Part shown: in pieces, positions 62,960 to 64,000 of the stretch
Numbering within the stretch: the stretch's first letter is position 1
Layout: each line of letters opens with the position of its first letter
NCBI RefSeq assembly: GCF_030499515.1
Contig: NZ_JASTWJ010000001.1
Location: 4,196,001-4,260,000 of the forward strand
DNA length: 64,000 bases
Source: Streptomyces sp. DT2A-34
Lineage (GTDB): Bacteria > Actinomycetota > Actinomycetes > Streptomycetales > Streptomycetaceae
Direction of reading: 5' to 3'
Position numbers and translations under genes: made by a program
Notes under the pieces: generated by a model
Database searches by the model: none
What the model was told of the DNA's origin: nothing
Seen by the model: only the letters and a program-made list of their open reading frames with translations

Positions 62960-63413
62960 GCCGCCCACTGCCTTCCCCTGCGGCGGGCCCGCACTCGCAC
63001 CCGCGCTCACGCTCCACGACGAACATCCACACAGCACGACGAAAATGCCGAGCTTGGCGGAGATCCGCCCCCGTACGACGGTTTCCTGCCACCCTTTTCG
63101 ACGCCCTCGGCGGGAAAACCGTTCCCCCCTCCGGGCCTTTCCCGTTACCGTCCGTCGACTTCACGCCAACCGAACGGCCTCGAAACGGAACGCCGTTGGC
63201 CATATGTTAGCGATCCGTTGGCGCGACCTGATGTGATCACTTCATCGGATCTGGCCCGACGGCGCGCGCGTACGACGCGCAACTCGGGGGAGTGTCGCCG
63301 CCGCGGCCGGATCCGGGGGCGCAGGCGGGTCCCGGTCGCCGGAGGTGAGCGACCGGGGCCCGCGTCCCTTCCCTCCTCGCGCTCCTCACCCCCCCCCGCT
63401 CCCCCTCGGCAGG
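62960..63413. other. 454-bp intergenic region upstream of the BTAD regulator
   Basis: No gene is supported. The region is less GC-rich around 63060-63245. It contains TGATGTGATCACTTCA (63229-63244), a near-palindrome with a perfect GTGATCAC core, a possible operator about 270 bp before the BTAD gene. The part next to the DUF3052 stop is a C-rich tract without a clean hairpin. Confidence 0.45.
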
Positions 63414-63815
63414 TCATGCGCCGCGGTTCTCCCTGCGCCGTACGAACTTCAGGCCCGACCAGCCCTCCCCCAGCGCCGCGACCTTCACGTCGACCACGCC
63501 GAGCGGGAGGAAGAGGTCCCGCAGCGCGTTCTCGGTGATGTCGCTGACGTGGCCGGCCGCCCGGCGGGGCCAGGCGATCCAGAGCATGGCGTCGTCGGCG
63601 ATGTCGTCGACCAGCCCCGGGCCTTCGGCGACGACATCGCCGTACGACCGATAGAACGCGACGGCGACGTCCGCGCCCCGCGGGCCTCCCTCGGCCACCT
63701 CGCAGCCCTCCGGCAGCCCGGGAATGTCCCAGCGTGGGGGCGCGTGACGAAGGCGGACCCGGTGGCCCGGCTTGATGCCGATCTTCCTGGCGAGCGGCGT
63801 ACCGGAGTAACCCAT
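63414..63815 (-). CDS. DUF3052 protein
   Basis: The 133-residue protein begins MGYSGTPLARKIGIKPGHRV, continues VAVAFYRSYGDVVAEGPGLV and DAMLWIAWPRRAAGHVSDIT, and ends VAALGEGWSGLKFVRRRENR, the DUF3052 pattern of small actinobacterial proteins of unknown function. GGAGGGG lies 6 nt upstream of ATG 63815, so the longer frame from 63911 is rejected. No catalytic residues are identifiable. The BTAD gene lies downstream in the same direction. Confidence 0.88.
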   Translation of the reverse strand: MGYSGTPLARKIGIKPGHRVRLRHAPPRWDIPGLPEGCEVAEGGPRGADVAVAFYRSYGDVVAEGPGLVDDIADDAMLWIAWPRRAAGHVSDITENALRDLFLPLGVVDVKVAALGEGWSGLKFVRRRENRGA

Positions 63816-63971
63816 GGCGAACCCCTCCACCCCCTTCTCCTCCCCTCTCCGCGCCGTCTTCCACCCCTCTCCGCGCCGCCTTCCCGCCGTCTCCGCACCG
63901 CCCTCGGGCACGGGAATTCATGCACGGGCATCCGACTTGTCCGATTCTCGCGCAACGCGCACGCTGGAACC

Positions 63972-63998
63972 GTGAGTAACATCACCACCGCGAAGTGA
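63972..63998 (+). CDS. Possible 8-codon leaderless leader ORF at window edge
   Basis: GTG 63972 opens MSNITTAK and a TGA. TTGTCC (63937-63942) and CACGCT (63960-63965) are 17 bp apart, and the start codon is 6 nt after the -10, as at other leaderless starts here. The stop overlaps another GTG (63995), so a coupled downstream gene may begin there, outside the window. Highly tentative. Confidence 0.3.
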   Translation: MSNITTAK

Positions 63999-64000
63999 GC

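Overview
The window reads as chromosomal DNA from a Streptomyces or very close relative. GC content is high with strong third-position GC, GTG starts and GTGA/ATGA stop-start overlaps are frequent, and several gene sets are Streptomyces landmarks (lsr2, tipA with its promoter, an XRE/ATPase/DUF397 trio, a BTAD regulator with NB-ARC and TPR domains). From memory the gene order also resembles the clpC-to-tipA part of the S. coelicolor chromosome. It is mostly core DNA, not a mobile island.

Layout. 1-9.5 kb: TetR regulator, secreted M23 peptidase, secreted HAD phosphatase, clpC with a candidate ClgR box, lsr2, a short NAGS-type acetyltransferase, a BlaI-like regulator and two hypotheticals. 9.6-15 kb: a leftward cofactor operon, DUF2520-panC-nadB-nadC-coaX, with stop-start overlaps (the nadB stop is frameshifted). 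15-20 kb: PLP lyase, decayed TnpB, TmrB-like ATPase, two-component system. 19.8-24 kb: MidA/NDUFAF7-like methyltransferase facing a solitary nuoD paralogue, then two PH-domain membrane proteins. 24-29 kb: repeat-bearing membrane protein, esterase, MprF/LysX-like protein. 29-38 kb: folP-NTF2-folB-folK-DUF3180, an intein-like fossil, then leftward tilS, hpt, ftsH and folE. 38-49 kb: DUF2342 protease, dacB, ppa, ThrE, DedA, YbjQ, tipA, PadR and an aldehyde dehydrogenase.

48-50.3 kb carries an XRE/DUF5753 regulator, an RsbW-like ATPase and a DUF397 protein. 50.6-53.1 kb is a zinc-starvation locus: cysteine-free S18, L31, L33, L28 and S14 plus a CobW-type protein, diverging from a Zur-like box. 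53-64 kb: two lipoproteins, DUF2786 protein, GNAT enzyme, a HTH/Clp_N protein with two perfect operator palindromes, a family A DNA polymerase, a very large BTAD/NB-ARC/TPR regulator with unusual insertions, and a DUF3052 protein.

The points most worth checking are: (i) nadB has lost its stop through what looks like one missing C in a C run; (ii) the NuoD paralogue has Trp where complex I has the quinone-site Tyr, keeps the arginine that NDUFAF7 methylates, and sits beside an NDUFAF7-like gene; (iii) an intein/homing-endonuclease fossil lies next to a folE whose catalytic stretch has atypical codons; (iv) a 16-nt element is shared by the ATPase and DUF397 promoter regions; (v) the CobW-type protein keeps its metal cysteines but has lost its GTP-binding motifs; (vi) a self-contained twin-palindrome, leaderless promoter precedes the HTH/Clp_N gene. 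All coordinates come from reading the sequence; no database search was possible.
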